NCBI RefSeq assembly: GCF_963924675.1
Contig: NC_089220.1
Span: forward strand, 154,788,270-154,852,269
Origin: Phocoena phocoena
Lineage: Eukaryota; Chordata; Mammalia; Artiodactyla; Phocoenidae
Direction of reading: 5' to 3'
DNA length: 64,000 bases
Below, piece after piece: positions 1 through 11,904 of the stretch. A program made the translations under genes and the position numbers. The notes under the pieces were generated by a model. The model did not search any database. It was not told the origin of the DNA and saw only the letters and a list, made by a program, of their open reading frames with translations. The first letter of the stretch is position 1; every line of letters begins with the position of its first letter.

Positions 1-1559
1 TGGAAAAAGAGGAGATGACCAAGGCATCACATGAGCAAGACCAATCAGGAGAAATAGGAAGAATTTAATACTCCTCCAGAGAAATCGAAATGCAATGATG
101 TGACCATGTGTGGTCCTTATTCAATGTATAGATTTATGACTTGGTTATCCCCGGAAAGAATGAAAGGGAAGAGAAAAGAAAAGAAAGAAAAGTTCAAGGA
201 CCAATGAGATCTTGGGGGGCAAGTCAAGAGAGTGCTAACACCGTGGTGTACATTACCTTGTGGAGCAGTCACGCTTGGAGAACGTCAGTGACTGGCTCAA
301 GGTTTCTACAGTTTGTAAACACGGGAGCTGACTGCACACCCTTGGAAGATGAACGTGGCTAAATTCCCACTACCTGTGAAGCAACCAGCTGAGAATTGTA
401 AATCTCACGATATCCTCTTTTTGGTGGTGATTATCACCCGTAAGAAATAGGCTGAGAGAGAGGAAGCAATTTCATTAGCAGTACTGGGGTTATTGGAACA
501 GAGCCCTGCAGCTTACATCTTTGACTATGGCTTGTTGGGGGAAAGCAGACCTCCAGTAGATGTAAAAGCAATGCCGGATTCAGTGAAGGGGGAATGACGA
601 ATTGAATGAGGACACTTTATGGTATGAGCTGGGGAGACCGTAAATTATCCTGGTTAGGCTTCTGGAGTCCAGAGAAGGACACTGCCTTTAATGTCTCATG
701 GGGATGATGGAGAAGAGAATAAATGCAGAATAAACTCTTCCATTCCAGTCAGCAGGCTGTCTATAGAGCCCAGTCCTGCTGTCTCCTTAGTGGCTACTTC
801 CAATAAAAAAAGACTGAAGGCAGAACCTACAATGACACTGGGATTGAAGACAGAGGAGCTTTCCGATTTAGGGTCTCAGGGATTTCTATGCTTGGAGGAA
901 CTTGCTTCAAAAAAGGTGCATCCTCAAAGACTTCTATAAGAACTCACAAATTACCAAACCAGTTGGGAACTCTGATATTTTTCCTTCTTAAATTATCTTT
1001 CATGAATAATTTCTTATGAGTAGGTAAGCACTTCTGGAAATATAAGACTTGAAAGTAAATAGGGCATTCTTTAATAATTAACTAGAATAAAAAGAATCTG
1101 TGTAGTTAATTTCAATTTAGATTTATAGGGGCATATTATTATACATTGTACATATTATACATATATTGTATACATACAATATTATACATATTATTATACA
1201 TTCTAGAGTGCTCAACAAGAACATTTAATTTTCAAATGAATGTAAAAGTTTCCTCCTCCTAATGTTTTATATAATGCAGTTAAAAAACTAATTCATGTAG
1301 CCGTTATGTGCACATATTCTAATATAATTATGTATATATGCCACGCGGGTATCCATTTATAGAATTACCTATGTATAGTTTTATAGATTTAAGTCCATAA
1401 AAATAAAATATTTATAGACTAATTAATATTCAACACGCACATACATCTATGTATAGCATTAATATTAAAATAACCGCGAGGGGTCGGCTGTGTGGTTTTC
1501 AGTTTATGCTTGCTTGTATATCAGAGTCACATTTTAAGGATTTGTTTGCTTAAAAATAC
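1..1559. other. Single-copy, gene-free stretch
   Basis: I recognise no repeat family and no plausible exon. Small open frames at 141-362 and 691-939 (+) have no recognisable domain and look like chance. From about 1000 the sequence becomes strongly AT-rich, with an irregular ATTATACAT-type simple stretch at 1135-1205. A short palindrome (GGTGAT, one base, ATCACC) lies at 426-438. Confidence 0.6.
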
Positions 1560-2040
1560 CCCAGTCAAGTTAACTATTAATGGAGTGCATTGGCTTCCCT
1601 GATAAAGAAGGATGCCATTTAAAGAAATACTGGGTCATTATGTCCCACTGACAAGCATAATTAGGAATGTCTGTCTCCAAATTTCACAAGAATAGAGAAA
1701 AAGTTGCTGTTCAGTAAAGGCAAACCATGCTTTCGCGGAGTAATTTAAGCCCAGGCTGAACTGGGACAGGGACAGGTGTAATTGGCCTAGTGTCTGCTCC
1801 TTCCAACCTGGCAATTACCATAATAAGATCGACTACAGAGAGGTCAGAAGCTAACGGCCAGTTTGGCTGTCACCTTCTAAGACTGTCATCGGTGGAGAAC
1901 AAGGAGTCCATTGGATTAGGAGGAAAAGCTCAATAGATGCTGGTAATTGGCCTAGTGACAGGAGTGTCTGCGGACGACGACAGAAACAGGCAGCAGCACT
2001 GAAAGACAGGGCAGCAAAAATGAAGTCACGTGGGATGAAG
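1560..2040. promoter_or_regulatory. Candidate conserved regulatory block rich in homeodomain cores
   Basis: The stretch is repeat-free and contains many TAATT/AATTA cores: CATAATTAGG near 1658, GAGTAATTTAAG near 1739, GGTGTAATTGG near 1776, GGCAATTACC near 1810 and TGGTAATTGG near 1941. A 15-bp word, GTAATTGGCCTAGTG, occurs exactly at 1778-1792 and again at 1943-1957. Such composition is common in vertebrate non-coding enhancers, but conservation cannot be measured from one sequence, so the role is inferred. Confidence 0.3.
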
Positions 2041-2850
2041 GACCGCAGCGAACTTAGTCATGTTGTAAGTAAGGCTGGGGGCATAGGAGGGCACTAACTA
2101 TAGGACACATATTGTATATGAATGGCACATTCATTGAGAAACACAAACGCATAGCCACGACCAGTTCTCTTGATTTGTCCAAAGTGTCCTGGTCATCATG
2201 CAAATCTCCATGGAAGAGGAAGCTCTACCTACCAGTGTCTAGGAATAATGAAATTTCATAACAGACCACTCCGGGGAGGAGTACTTCAGAATAGGGTTCA
2301 AAATGGGGGGCCCTCTGTGAGCACAGACTGCTTTACTTCTCTAAAAATGAATGCTGGTGACACTGGGGTCGGGGAGATTGATACTCCTGCCCAATGAATA
2401 CATTCTGCCCAAGGACGGGGATCATGCGACTTTAACTCTCATTCTATCTGCTCTGGACTTGCAGGAATCTTCCTAGAGTCTAAACCAAGAGCTCTCCAAT
2501 AACTTGTGCTGCCCCCCACTCTTTTCGGTGTAGGTCAGTGCACATCTGTTACCTTGGGCTCAGTCCCTTGTGTGCATTAACGCTTGAGGAATCCTTTACT
2601 GACGCTTCTCTACCAGCTGTTCCCACTGAGAGTCCCAATTCAACAAGAACTTTCTTTATGATGCTCCTTTTTGATGAGTCTCAAATGACAAATAGTAGTC
2701 ACTATAATACAATTTAATTCAGTGACAATCTCCTACCAGCATGCTGCTGTGGCATTTCTAGGGGCGATTCCTCCAAAGTACCTCATGTGTTGGAAAAAAG
2801 GGGAATTGGGTAGAGAAGGAAGTACGCTCTGGGTACTTTGACTGTTGCCC
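2041..2850. other. Single-copy, gene-free stretch
   Basis: Mixed-composition sequence without a recognised repeat. The open frame at 2170-2397 (+) shows no domain, signal peptide or splice context and is treated as chance. Confidence 0.55.
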
Positions 2851-2884
2851 CAGTTGAACACAGAAATGGCTTCATCTCTGCTGT

Positions 2885-2968
2885 ACATTCATACTCTGTC
2901 TCACCCACATGTTATATAAGGCCTTATAGTCACTGAATAACTGATTTTTGAATGAACGACTGAATAAC
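2885..2968 (+). repeat. Possible L2 LINE 3' end fragment
   Basis: The run TTTTTGAATGAACGACTGAATAA-like at about 2944-2966 resembles the (TGAATGAA) tail of L2. Upstream similarity is weak. It could be chance. Confidence 0.3.
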
Positions 2969-3094
2969 ACAAAGAGATTTCTAAATGCAGAAGGACTTTT
3001 GTGCGTGAATACAGGGCAACTGTTTGCTGAACGTTGCTAAAACATTTTCCGGAAAATTTCTATCATCATTAGATACATATGTATGTATATATGA

Positions 3095-3180
3095 TTGTGT
3101 TTTTGGTAAGTAACTCTGGTAGATGGTTGCCAGATTTAGGGAAAAAAAAACAAAAACAAAAGAAGAGGAAACCCAGTGGG
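3095..3180 (+). repeat. Partial copy of the palindromic element found at 3358-3755
   Basis: The segment reads GGTAGATGGTTGCCAGATTT, then an A-rich run, then GAAACCCAGTGG. It matches the left end of the element starting near 3358 (GGTGTATAGTTGCC, A-rich run, GAAGCCCAG). Similarity extends upstream into TTTTTGGTAAGTAACTCTGG versus TTTTGGTAGTGACCCTGG. That suggests a local duplication of the element end plus flank rather than two independent insertions. Confidence 0.45.
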
Positions 3181-3357
3181 AGGTGGTAGAAAATCAGGTT
3201 GGAGAGATCGAAAGTAGTTATATTATGAAAAGACTTGTGAAAACATTTAAAAATGGATTAACATTGTAATCAAACACTTCACTTTAGGGTGCCATTTGAC
3301 CATTTAAAGACGGGGATACCATGGTGGGATTTATGGTTTTGGTAGTGACCCTGGTGT

Positions 3358-3755
3358 ATAGTTGCCGAACTTAGAAAAAAAACAAAAGAGCAGGAAGCCC
3401 AGCTAATCCTGAATTTTAGGTAACAGAGAATAATGTTTTGGCATGGAACATAACTATACTAAAACATTATTTGTTGTTTATCTGAAATTCAAATTTAACT
3501 GTTTTATTTTGTTGTTGTTGTACGCGGGCCTCTCACTGTTGTGGCCTCTCCCGTTGCGGAGCACAGGCTCCGGATGCACAGGCTCAGCGGTCATGGCTCA
3601 CGGACCTTAGCCGCTCCGCGGCATGTGGGATCCTCCCGGACCGGGGCACGAACCCGTGTCCCCCACATCGGCAGGCGGACTCTCAACCACTGCGCCACCA
3701 GGGAAGCCCAAACTTAACTGTTTTTTTTTTGTTTGTTTTAGCTGGCAACCCCAGC
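3358..3755. mobile_element. Old palindromic DNA-transposon-like (MITE-type) repeat, split by a SINE
   Basis: The ends are inverted: TAGTTGCC near 3358 and GGCAACCCC near 3743-3751. Inner arms are complementary, with ACATTATTTGTTGTTTATC and TGAAATTCAAATTTAACTG on the right and TTTTAGGTAACAGAGAATAA on the left. The centre contains the GGCATGGAACATAACTATAC spacer. I recognise the pattern as a mammal-wide palindromic repeat but do not name the family. A SINE at 3506-3709 interrupts the right arm, so the element predates it. Confidence 0.55.
3506..3709 (-). mobile_element. CHR-2-type tRNA-derived SINE, antisense
   Basis: Reading the minus strand, the element starts GGGCTTCCCTGGTGGCGCAG and keeps the tRNA-related head with Pol III box-like segments and the GC-rich body. 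It ends in an A-rich tail, seen on the plus strand as the T/G-rich run at 3506-3520. A near-perfect TSD flanks it: AAATTTAACTGTTTT at 3491-3505 and AAACTTAACTGTTTT at 3710-3724, one mismatch. It inserted into the arm of the palindromic element. Confidence 0.93.
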
Positions 3756-3859
3756 CTGGTGACCACGTAGATGGTGGGTTTGGGGGAACTTAGGCAGGAG
3801 GCATGGAAACCAGTTGGGTGTGCAATGAATGGTTTGAACGAGGGCAGGGGATGTGGGAA

Positions 3860-3980
3860 TGAAAGAGGAAACTGAGTCTCAGTTGAATGAAGCAATTTCC
3901 CCAAAGATCTCAGGTGGGCAGAACCAGATTTGATTGCGGGTCTCTTTGACTTGAAAACCCATGATTTTATCTCCAATAGT
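3860..3980 (-). repeat. MIR SINE fragment, antisense
   Basis: The plus strand shows the reverse-complement MIR pattern: GAGGAAACTGAGTCTCAG, then GAAGCAATTTCCCCAAAGAT, then a CAGAACCAGATTTGATTGCG-like segment, in the expected order. Divergence is high, as expected for a mammal-wide repeat. Confidence 0.7.
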
Positions 3981-4289
3981 CCACTCCTCCATTGTCTTAT
4001 TCACCCCCATTTCCTCATTAAAATTGCAGAGTCCAGTTGGTCTAAAGAGTATGTCATTATGATCTAGCAAAACTACATCATTGGACACCAACCCACCTCA
4101 AGGATTGGCTGTCCCTAAATAAAGTTACCACTTCTGGATCAACTAATGGACACCTCAGAGTCAACCTTGGGTAACTTCTCTTAGCAGGGGCTGCAAGCAA
4201 AGCACATTTTGTAAGGGGCTTACTTAGCCCAGGAATAAATTGGATGAAGTTGGAAAAATTTGAAGTTGACTATTTACTCCATTACTAAT

Positions 4290-4480
4290 GGAGAAAATCC
4301 TTACTGACTTACTATGTTCCTAATATATGTTATCCGGTTTAATTTTTGCATCTATCATAGAAAGTAGGCTTTATTATTATCTTCAGTTTATAGAGGAGGA
4401 ATCTGAAACACAGATAAAGTAGGTAATTTCCCCAGGTAAGCAAGCTGGGGAGCTGGCCTTGGGCAGGGGGTGGGGATGGG
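4290..4480 (-). repeat. MIR SINE, antisense
   Basis: The order is diagnostic: CTTACTATGTTCCTAATATA, then a TTATTATTATC stretch, then AGAGGAGGAATCTGAAACAC, then GTAATTTCCCCAGGTAAGC. This is a diverged MIR read in reverse complement. Confidence 0.7.
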
Positions 4481-4644
4481 GGTGAGCCCCTCTGATGGGT
4501 GTCTATCACCGAAGTGTTTGCATGTCTAAAGATGGAAATGAAAACCATTTAGGATCATTAAAAGTTATCCCCAAACTTAAAAATAATCATGAGAACAGAT
4601 CTCAAAAGTACAGAGACACAGCTACAACTTGGGAAAGACTTTCT

Positions 4645-4740
4645 TGCTAGCTGTGTGAGCTTGAGAAATTTACTTAAACACAGGGATTGTAAAATGGGAA
4701 AAATTCTCCCCTCCTAGGCTTCTTAATAGGAGATCACATT
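4645..4740 (+). repeat. MIR SINE core fragment
   Basis: TAGCTGTGTGAGCTTGAGAA, then TTTACTTAAACACAGGGATT, then GTAAAATGGGAAAAATTCTC follows the sense MIR core (AGCTGTGTGACCTTGGGCAA, then TGTAAAATGGGGA). Only the core region is preserved. Confidence 0.6.
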
Positions 4741-7695
4741 TTTTACAAACCAAAAGATTCTTCATAAATTTTGTTATAATATAGCTTTAGGATGATTTTT
4801 TTTTAACTTGAGGGTAATTTCCTACATATGAGCCAAATAGCATAATCACAGTTCAAAATATTTATTTCCATGAAGTATTCAATTATTACAAGATAATTAA
4901 GGTAATGTGTGATTATTAAGTGATTCAGTTAAAAGATTTTATTATATAGCATCTACTAATAACATTTTTAGCCCTAGTTTTTTTCTAATATATTTTTTAT
5001 TATACTTTTCATAAAATGGAACTTGTCTTAAGGTTCATCTCTGTTGGACCTCATCCAAGGGGATTTAGTTCTCAAGTACAAAAATGATGTCATTAAATGT
5101 ACTCTTTACTATCTAAGGTGTAAAGGTGTACTCTCTACCACTTAAGGTCACCAAGCACCCTGGACAGCATAATACAAAGCCTCCAGTGTAATGTAGCTTT
5201 GATCTCACTCTCCTTGTAATAAGAGATATTAACAAGATCGATGTAATAGATTCAACAAAAATAATCAGAATAAAGATATATTTATATGGAATGAACAGAT
5301 TTGTCGAGCTATGTATATTTTATATGTTGTTTAACTGAATGACCCAATTCAGTTAGACTATTCATATACCCAGGTCTTGAGTGATGCAGTAATACAGACT
5401 AAAGCTACTTATGGTGAAAATGGAGAAACCTCACCTCTCCACACCTCTTTTGTATTTTATAATTCAAAAGACTTAAAATTTCCTCAAAATTCATTCCTGA
5501 AAGTAAATATATGCTTAGTTTTTTTTTTTTTAATAACTAAAAATTCTTCTGTGAGTTAGTAGAACCTACTCAAATACTGCTTCTAAAAAGAAAATCTTTA
5601 CCCGTTGTTATCTGGGAAGTATCCATTAGCTTTAAAACAAGATTTTATAACAAATTAAGAGAGGAACTAAAACCTTTTATCCATTTGTTGGGAAGTTCAT
5701 AAAGAGTCACAGAAATAAAATAAATGGGGGCAAAAACGATAGTGTCCTTTTGTTAAATTTGAAAGAAAGCTGCAGACCTTAGGTCTGAAGGCTGGCAGAT
5801 CTGTGTTATTTTAAGCTCGGTTGCAAATATGGGTAATTTAATAAGACAGTTTGTTTCTAGTTTCCAGGACTATACAGCCCCTGTCCTTTCCTTTTGCTGT
5901 ACAAATTCAGAGGCCAACCCCAGGTCAAATTTGGAGGACAAGTCCCAGTAATATAAATATGTGTTGCTGGGCAATGTTAAGAATGGAGTGTGAGATCCAT
6001 GGTTCTGCCCTCTGGCTTTTTATTTCTTCATTTTTGGAGAGAATGTTGATTGAAGTCTTTAAAAGCATTTTAGGTTGGCATGCTTTCAATTTCTCAGCCC
6101 AAATGGCAATTATCTGGAGAAAAGTAGTTGACTGCATTAATATAAGATTTTTTCATCTGGGCTTGCCAAGACATTATTATTAAAATGAGTTAATTAACTT
6201 TACAAAAGTTAAAGGTAGAACAGCATTTCTATTATGACTAATGGATTATGCTATGCCACTTGTAGGCTAGTTGGCATAACTCAAGATGTGGTTGTAGGGA
6301 TCAACAACAGCAGTGTTCCTGGTGTCCAGATTGGATGGTTCAGTCACCAGCTCAAAGGTTTGAAGACAGTTGAAGACAAAGACATACAGAAAGCAGTCAC
6401 ATAAATAATTTAATTACCATCATCTTCTCTTTCCCCATTTCTATGCCTCAAACTAATCTGCGGAAACTTGCCCTGTCATTAGATAGAGATGTGGAACCCC
6501 ACGGTAAATCTATATTGGCAAAATCTGACTGCCATTCTCCATGTTCTACCAAACTGCTGTAATCTGTGATGCATTCAATGAGTTTGTTCTGAGTATTCCG
6601 ATGCTTCAATAAATTCTTCAATAGCCACGCCTATCAATGGAATATCTTTGTGGATGATTAAAGAGAAAGACTTTCTGCTTAGACTTTAAATGTATTAGGA
6701 TGATTTTAGTAACTCATTTGCCTTTCATAATTGGACACACATTAGCACGAACTTGCATTTCTGAATAGATATAACTGATAGAAGGAAAGTAGGCATGGTA
6801 GAAGATATGGTTTGGGTTAAAAACTAGCCTTTAGGTGATTGATAAATTATTTAAGCCATTGAGAGAAGTGGACGTTGACTCTATTTTTCTTGCTGTGCAC
6901 ACCAGGATACTAAAGGGGGGCAATTTGTCTCAGCGGACGGCTCTGTGGCTTGCTACAGATTGCAGAACCTCTGCCACTGATGAACTTTTCTTAATTTTAA
7001 CTGTTGAAAATGAGAAAAAATGAGATGGTAATGCTGAGTTGTGAAAAAAATAATAAGAGAAACATGATATGTTATTTGGGAAAGTAATTTATAAATAGAA
7101 ATATAAGAAATGCTTAAGATGTTTAATAACAAAATTCAGTACCCCTCCCGGAAGGTTAAATGCAATTATTGACACATTCATTCTGCAGAAGTGCATTTGG
7201 TGTTTTACTGGTGATATTGTGACTCTTCATCAGAAGCTGGGGGTCTTTACGAATCTAGAGAAGGGTACGAAAAGGGCATTCTATTTCCCTTAAAGAACCT
7301 TTGAAAATTCTCATCACTTGAGGGCCTACTTATCAATTGCCTTAAGACCACAAACTTATCAGAATTTCTCTTCCATCCTTTTCCCCATAGTGGCTTGCAG
7401 ACAAAGATCTTGTCACTTGATGTGATGATTTTTTTTCTTTGGTTAACAGTTCGATGGGTCATGTTTCCTTGTTTTCATTTAAAAAACATTTTTATTGCTT
7501 GTGGTTCATAATTTTCTTTTTAAGATTTCGTTTAGTCCCTAGTCCAGGTTAGCAATCAGGCAATTTGTTCATTTATTTACAAACTTGCCCGAAATGAATA
7601 TCAAATTGTGTATTGAGTGGAGACAACGTGTGGTCTCGTTGGCACATTGTCTGTGGGTGCAATATGGCTCAGCAAGTGTGGGGAATAACCAGCAT
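4741..7695. other. AT-rich single-copy stretch
   Basis: No recognised repeat or gene. Short T or A runs occur (4798-4804, 5520-5532). Open frames of up to 110 codons overlap on both strands around 5851-6183 and have no recognisable domain. They are treated as chance frames. Confidence 0.55.
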
Positions 7696-7699
7696 GGCC

Positions 7700-7878
7700 C
7701 AGAGGGAAAGAATTGCTTTGGATTCAAGAGTCCCAGACACCTGTAAGCCGGGTTCTGATACTAATTGACTGAGTGACCTCGGTTCAGACAGTCATTAAAT
7801 CTACACGTTGATGTCATGTGTATGTAAGATGGGGTGACCCTAGTGCCTCAGAATAAGTGCCGAATAAACGAATGCTGG
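7700..7878 (+). repeat. MIR SINE, sense
   Basis: The MIR order is visible: TTGGATTCAAGAGTCCCAGA, CCGGGTTCTGATACTAATTG, GAGTGACCTCGGTTCAGACA, GTAAGATGGGGTGACC, and a CGAATAAACGAATGCTG-type end. It is diverged but nearly full length. Confidence 0.72.
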
Positions 7879-9112
7879 ATTCAGTTTCCTTCTATCTCCA
7901 AAATCCTCTGTGATGATCATTATTACAGAAATACAGAATCTGAAGTACAGAATGAATTTCGGGGTATACTAATGAAAGGCTGACAATCAAAGCAGGGGAA
8001 AGAAATAAGGAAAGGAAAATCGGATGTGTAAGTCAAAAGGCAATTCATCTTTTAAGTGACAAAATCAACGAGATATTTTTCTATGCTTCACTCATGTTTC
8101 TTCCTCAGATCACATTTAAATGTGGCTGACCATTACAAAAAGAAACGTGGCTGACCATTGATTCTCTTTGCTTGATGTTTATACCAGTCATATCTGAAAC
8201 TCTGAGTTCCATAACCTTATGCAACTTGTATCCGCTTTTAAAAATTTTGCATAGAATCTGGCAAGAACAGCAGCTTTGGTGAGTTGGCTATTCCTCTCTG
8301 ATTTCATTGATCTGGAATTGGCCCAAGACCCTCCTGGCGTGTCACACGTTTGGTTTCTGAATTAAAACAGGAAATGCTGAAGCAGATTAAAATGGAAACA
8401 GCAACAAAGTGGTATTTCCCAAACATGAATAAAATATTGGTTTAAAGTGGAGGGGATTTCCATTACCAGAAACTTTTTTCATTTCCCTAACCCCGTCAGA
8501 ATTGTTTTCCCACCCTGGAATTGTGATATTCCACTGACAGGCGCTGATGAAAGATGAGATGGAGATGAAGAGATAGCTCAGAGAGGCACGAAGCCAGGGG
8601 TGCACACCCAGGGGAGGGGCTCAGAGCACCTGAAGACTGTCCAGGTGCCACGGGGCTTGGTGTTCAGAGTTTTTTTTGTTTTGTTTTTAAAGAATACCTC
8701 AACCCTGCCACATATGTGTGGTTTCACGACTATGTTCAGTACAGGGATTTGACATAATATTCCCCCTCCATCAGACCTGAGGCCTGAGCCCAGCATCTGG
8801 GGGCCGATTTTGCAAGCCCACCTTTACATCACCAGTGAAGAACTCTCTGTAAATATGCAGTACGCCAAATAGTGTTCCTTCATAGCATAAATAATTGGCC
8901 TGAACATTCTTGGTGGCATTTCTCTCGATGGTACTTTCCATTCAACATGGGGTGTAATTAAGTACTTTCTGAAAAAGATCTTGTCATTCAGGAAACTTCT
9001 CCTCCCAAAGTCTTGGAATTTAACAGGTTAAACACACATAAATAATTTCATATCTTTTTAAAATATATGATTAGATGTGAAGAAATACAGAGATTTATTC
9101 TGAGAACCATGG
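7879..9112. other. Single-copy stretch with a short spaced repeat
   Basis: No gene or repeat family recognised. A 13-bp word GTGGCTGACCATT occurs exactly at 8122-8134 and 8147-8159. The open frames at 8387-8605 and 8578-8796 (-) overlap and have no recognisable domain. Confidence 0.5.
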
Positions 9113-9200
9113 CAGCTAAGCTCCTTGAAGACTGGAATAGTCTTTGTGAAGTACTGTGTCTACAATTACATAAACACAACCTAATAAAAGTTGTTTAAAA
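9113..9200 (+). repeat. L2 LINE 3' end fragment
   Basis: TAAGCTCCTTGAAGACTGGA, then ATAGTCTTTGTG, then AATAAAAGTTG follows the L2 3' end pattern (GAGCTCCATGAGGGCAGGGA, GTGTCT, CAATAAATATTTG) at high divergence. Confidence 0.45.
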
Positions 9201-10364
9201 TATAAACGTTGAGCCCTTTGGTGGAGTTGAGTGTCCAAGCGGAATCATTCCATAGAGTCTCTAATTCAAGCACCTTGTAGTCAAGAGAAAAGATACATTT
9301 ATTAATCAATAATTGACCTCTTTATTCCAAGGGAATAATTGGGTTGCCTGGCCTATTTGGGGTATTTTACGTAATGACTTGAGGGAAATGATATCTTTAA
9401 GGAGAAACTGGCACGAAGTCAATTTTGTGTTTCTTACCTGCCAGCTCACTTCCCTTTTTCGGCAGGCGGGGCTCAGGAAAGCTGTCTTGTGCGTATGCAG
9501 AACATAAAGAACGTGAGATGCACATAGCCGGAGGACTATTTGGATTCCATTTGGCCTTTCCACAAATTAATGGAATGAAATCCTCTATGTGAAAACCGTT
9601 TGGTAAGTATGCAGTTCTAAATAAATGCATGACCTCACTGATGATTGCAACCTTCCCACTAGAGAACACAGCACGTTCCTAACGTCAAACCCCTGAGCTG
9701 ATCTTTCTTGTGATAAATTTTTCTAGAAAAGCATTGGCTTCTTTCCTTCTCTAGTCTTCAGTTGTACACTGAGTAGATTGTCTTTGTAGCAAATTTAATG
9801 TAATCGTTGGCCCAAATCTAGAAAAAGAAAGATACTTTACAAGAACTAAAGAGGTGATTAATGGGGATAGCTTGTTATTAAATTAGTGTTGAAATAAGAC
9901 ATGCCACTTGAGAAGGCAGAGTTCTAAGAGAACTTACCAGCCTTCCCCTATGAATAAGAAGTACCTTAAATTACACCTATTCCTGGCAATCAAATAACAA
10001 TTTCTCTAGATACAAGGCAGTATGATACTGCATATGCTGTATCAGGAAGTAGACGACTCTGTCTGCTAACACTGTGTAAAACCAAGAATCTCAGCCTGGC
10101 CTCATAGGAGTCCCCATAGTTCTGTTTCCACAGCTTCAGCAAAATATATATTATTCAAGAGAAAAATGTGTCTGATGAAAAGCCTACAGCCGTTATTTAC
10201 CTCCTGATTTCATTAACATTTAAGGATGTTTACCACACACAAAAAATACTATTTATGTTTTGAAATAAACAGTTGAAATAAATATGGTAGTACCTGCAAG
10301 CAATATCAAAAGATCTATAAATTCCTTATAGTGAAAAGCTGACATATTGGATATTTTTTTGCCT
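9201..10364. other. Single-copy, gene-free stretch
   Basis: Mixed to AT-rich sequence. The overlapping open frames at 9306-9669 on both strands are mutually antisense and show no domain. I see no repeat family. Confidence 0.5.
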
Positions 10365-10530
10365 CAGTCTTGAAAGTCAAGTAACAAACATTTACTTAGA
10401 ACCCATAGGGACATAGATGCTATGAAGAAGAAAATAGCCTTGTCCTCAAGTAACTTATAATTTGGTTTGGAGAGAGGGAGAAATAAGACATAAAACAAAA
10501 TATGGTAAGGGTTATAATTAGTTTCATGCT
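10365..10530 (-). repeat. L2-type LINE 3' end, antisense
   Basis: The sequence runs AACAAACATTTACTTAGAAC, a GATGCTATGAAGAAGAAAAT segment, GCCTTGTCCTCAAGTAACTT, ATAATTTGGTTTGGAGAGAG. This is the reverse-complement layout of L2 3' ends (ACAAATATTTATTGAGCACC, GATGAACAAGACA, CTGCCCTCAAGGAGCTTA, CAGTCTAG). Confidence 0.55.
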
Positions 10531-10760
10531 GGGGTGCTAATTTGCATACCACTCAGGAACTCTGGGAAATTAGGTGAGGCCATGGGAGACTCTATATGTC
10601 TGAGGACCCTATAGGTCTCCTGGGAGACACAATAAAGATACTATGTGTCACTTTTTCCAGGTGACAAGAGGAAAAGAGTCTCAAGGTAAAAGGGATAGAA
10701 AAGCCACTTTGGGAAGTACACCAAGAAAAAAAGGAAGAAAAGGAATTTACCGTGAAAAGA

Positions 10761-10797
10761 GACAGAGGTAGACAGAGGTATTGTAGACAGAGGTATT
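10761..10797 (+). repeat. Short tandem repeat of GACAGAGGTA
   Basis: Three copies of GACAGAGGTA. The first two abut at 10761-10780. The third, at 10785-10794, follows after TTGTA, and TT follows copies two and three. Confidence 0.8.
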
Positions 10798-10799
10798 AT

Positions 10800-11904
10800 A
10801 CAATTATTGATACATTGTTTACTTGCTACTTTATACTTGCCCACTAATTCTTAATAGAGTCCAGCTTTTCTCTGTGATTTGAGAAAAATTACACCACGTG
10901 TTATCTGGTATCACATCATATTGGGAAATGGATAAGGCCATACAGGGCCTTGCTGCTTCAGAGAACCGTGGCATCAAAATCTCTCCCCCAAAGCTTTTCT
11001 CACATGCCAATAATTTCTCTTCATACCAATCACCAGCAGTCTCTTTCCGGGCTTGGTGTCTGAGGTTTTTTAAAAATGATGACATTGACCTTCATTCTAA
11101 CTCCTTAAATTTAATTGTTTTCATGCTTTTTCTTCTGTGAGAAGAAGCAGAAAGAGAAATATTACATTCTTAGATTATACGCAGCAATGTAAATCTCCAT
11201 TATTTGACGTTTTCTACTAAGGTGTGAATATTTCTAGTTTTCTACATGATCACCTCTCCTTTTACCTCCATGCTTATTTCCTATAAAAATTTTCTCCTAT
11301 CATGCTGACGGCTCCTCGATATTATTTGTGGTTCATATATAAACTCTTCAAATACTCTCTGCTTTCCTTGTAAGCTTCACAACCTGGTTTCTTTCAAAGG
11401 GACCATATTCTTTTTTCAATTGCTGTTGTACTTTTCTAGTGCCCCTTTGAGTAGGTTCAAAATGCAAATTCATTATGCCACAGGGCCTCGTATTAGTAGA
11501 GAGAAAATATTGACTACATTTTTGTGTCAAAAGTTATAAAATATTATGTGTTAATCCAACAGTTCCATGTTAATGAAATATGAGATATTTCAGAGATCTA
11601 TCACCTATCTATTTATAATCAGAGATATCGATAAAGAGGCATGCTTAAGGATATTCACTTTAGAATTATTTTAAAAACTGGAAATCATTTGAATTTCAAC
11701 AATAAAAAGTGCTCACCCAATCATATACCCATTAAAGTCATATCACAGAATTGTTAAGTACATGGTAAAATGTTTACAATATTTTGCTAAGGAAACAAAG
11801 CTATTTGATTCCATTTTTATAAAAGATATAGCTGTGTCTAGCACGGCTGACTCAAAATTTTAGCAGTCATTATTCCTTGTTGATGGGAGATTTAAGCTCT
11901 GACT
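10800..11904. other. Single-copy, gene-free stretch
   Basis: AT-rich sequence. The open frames at 10831-11085 (-) and 10898-11140 (+) overlap antisense and carry no recognisable domain. Confidence 0.5.
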
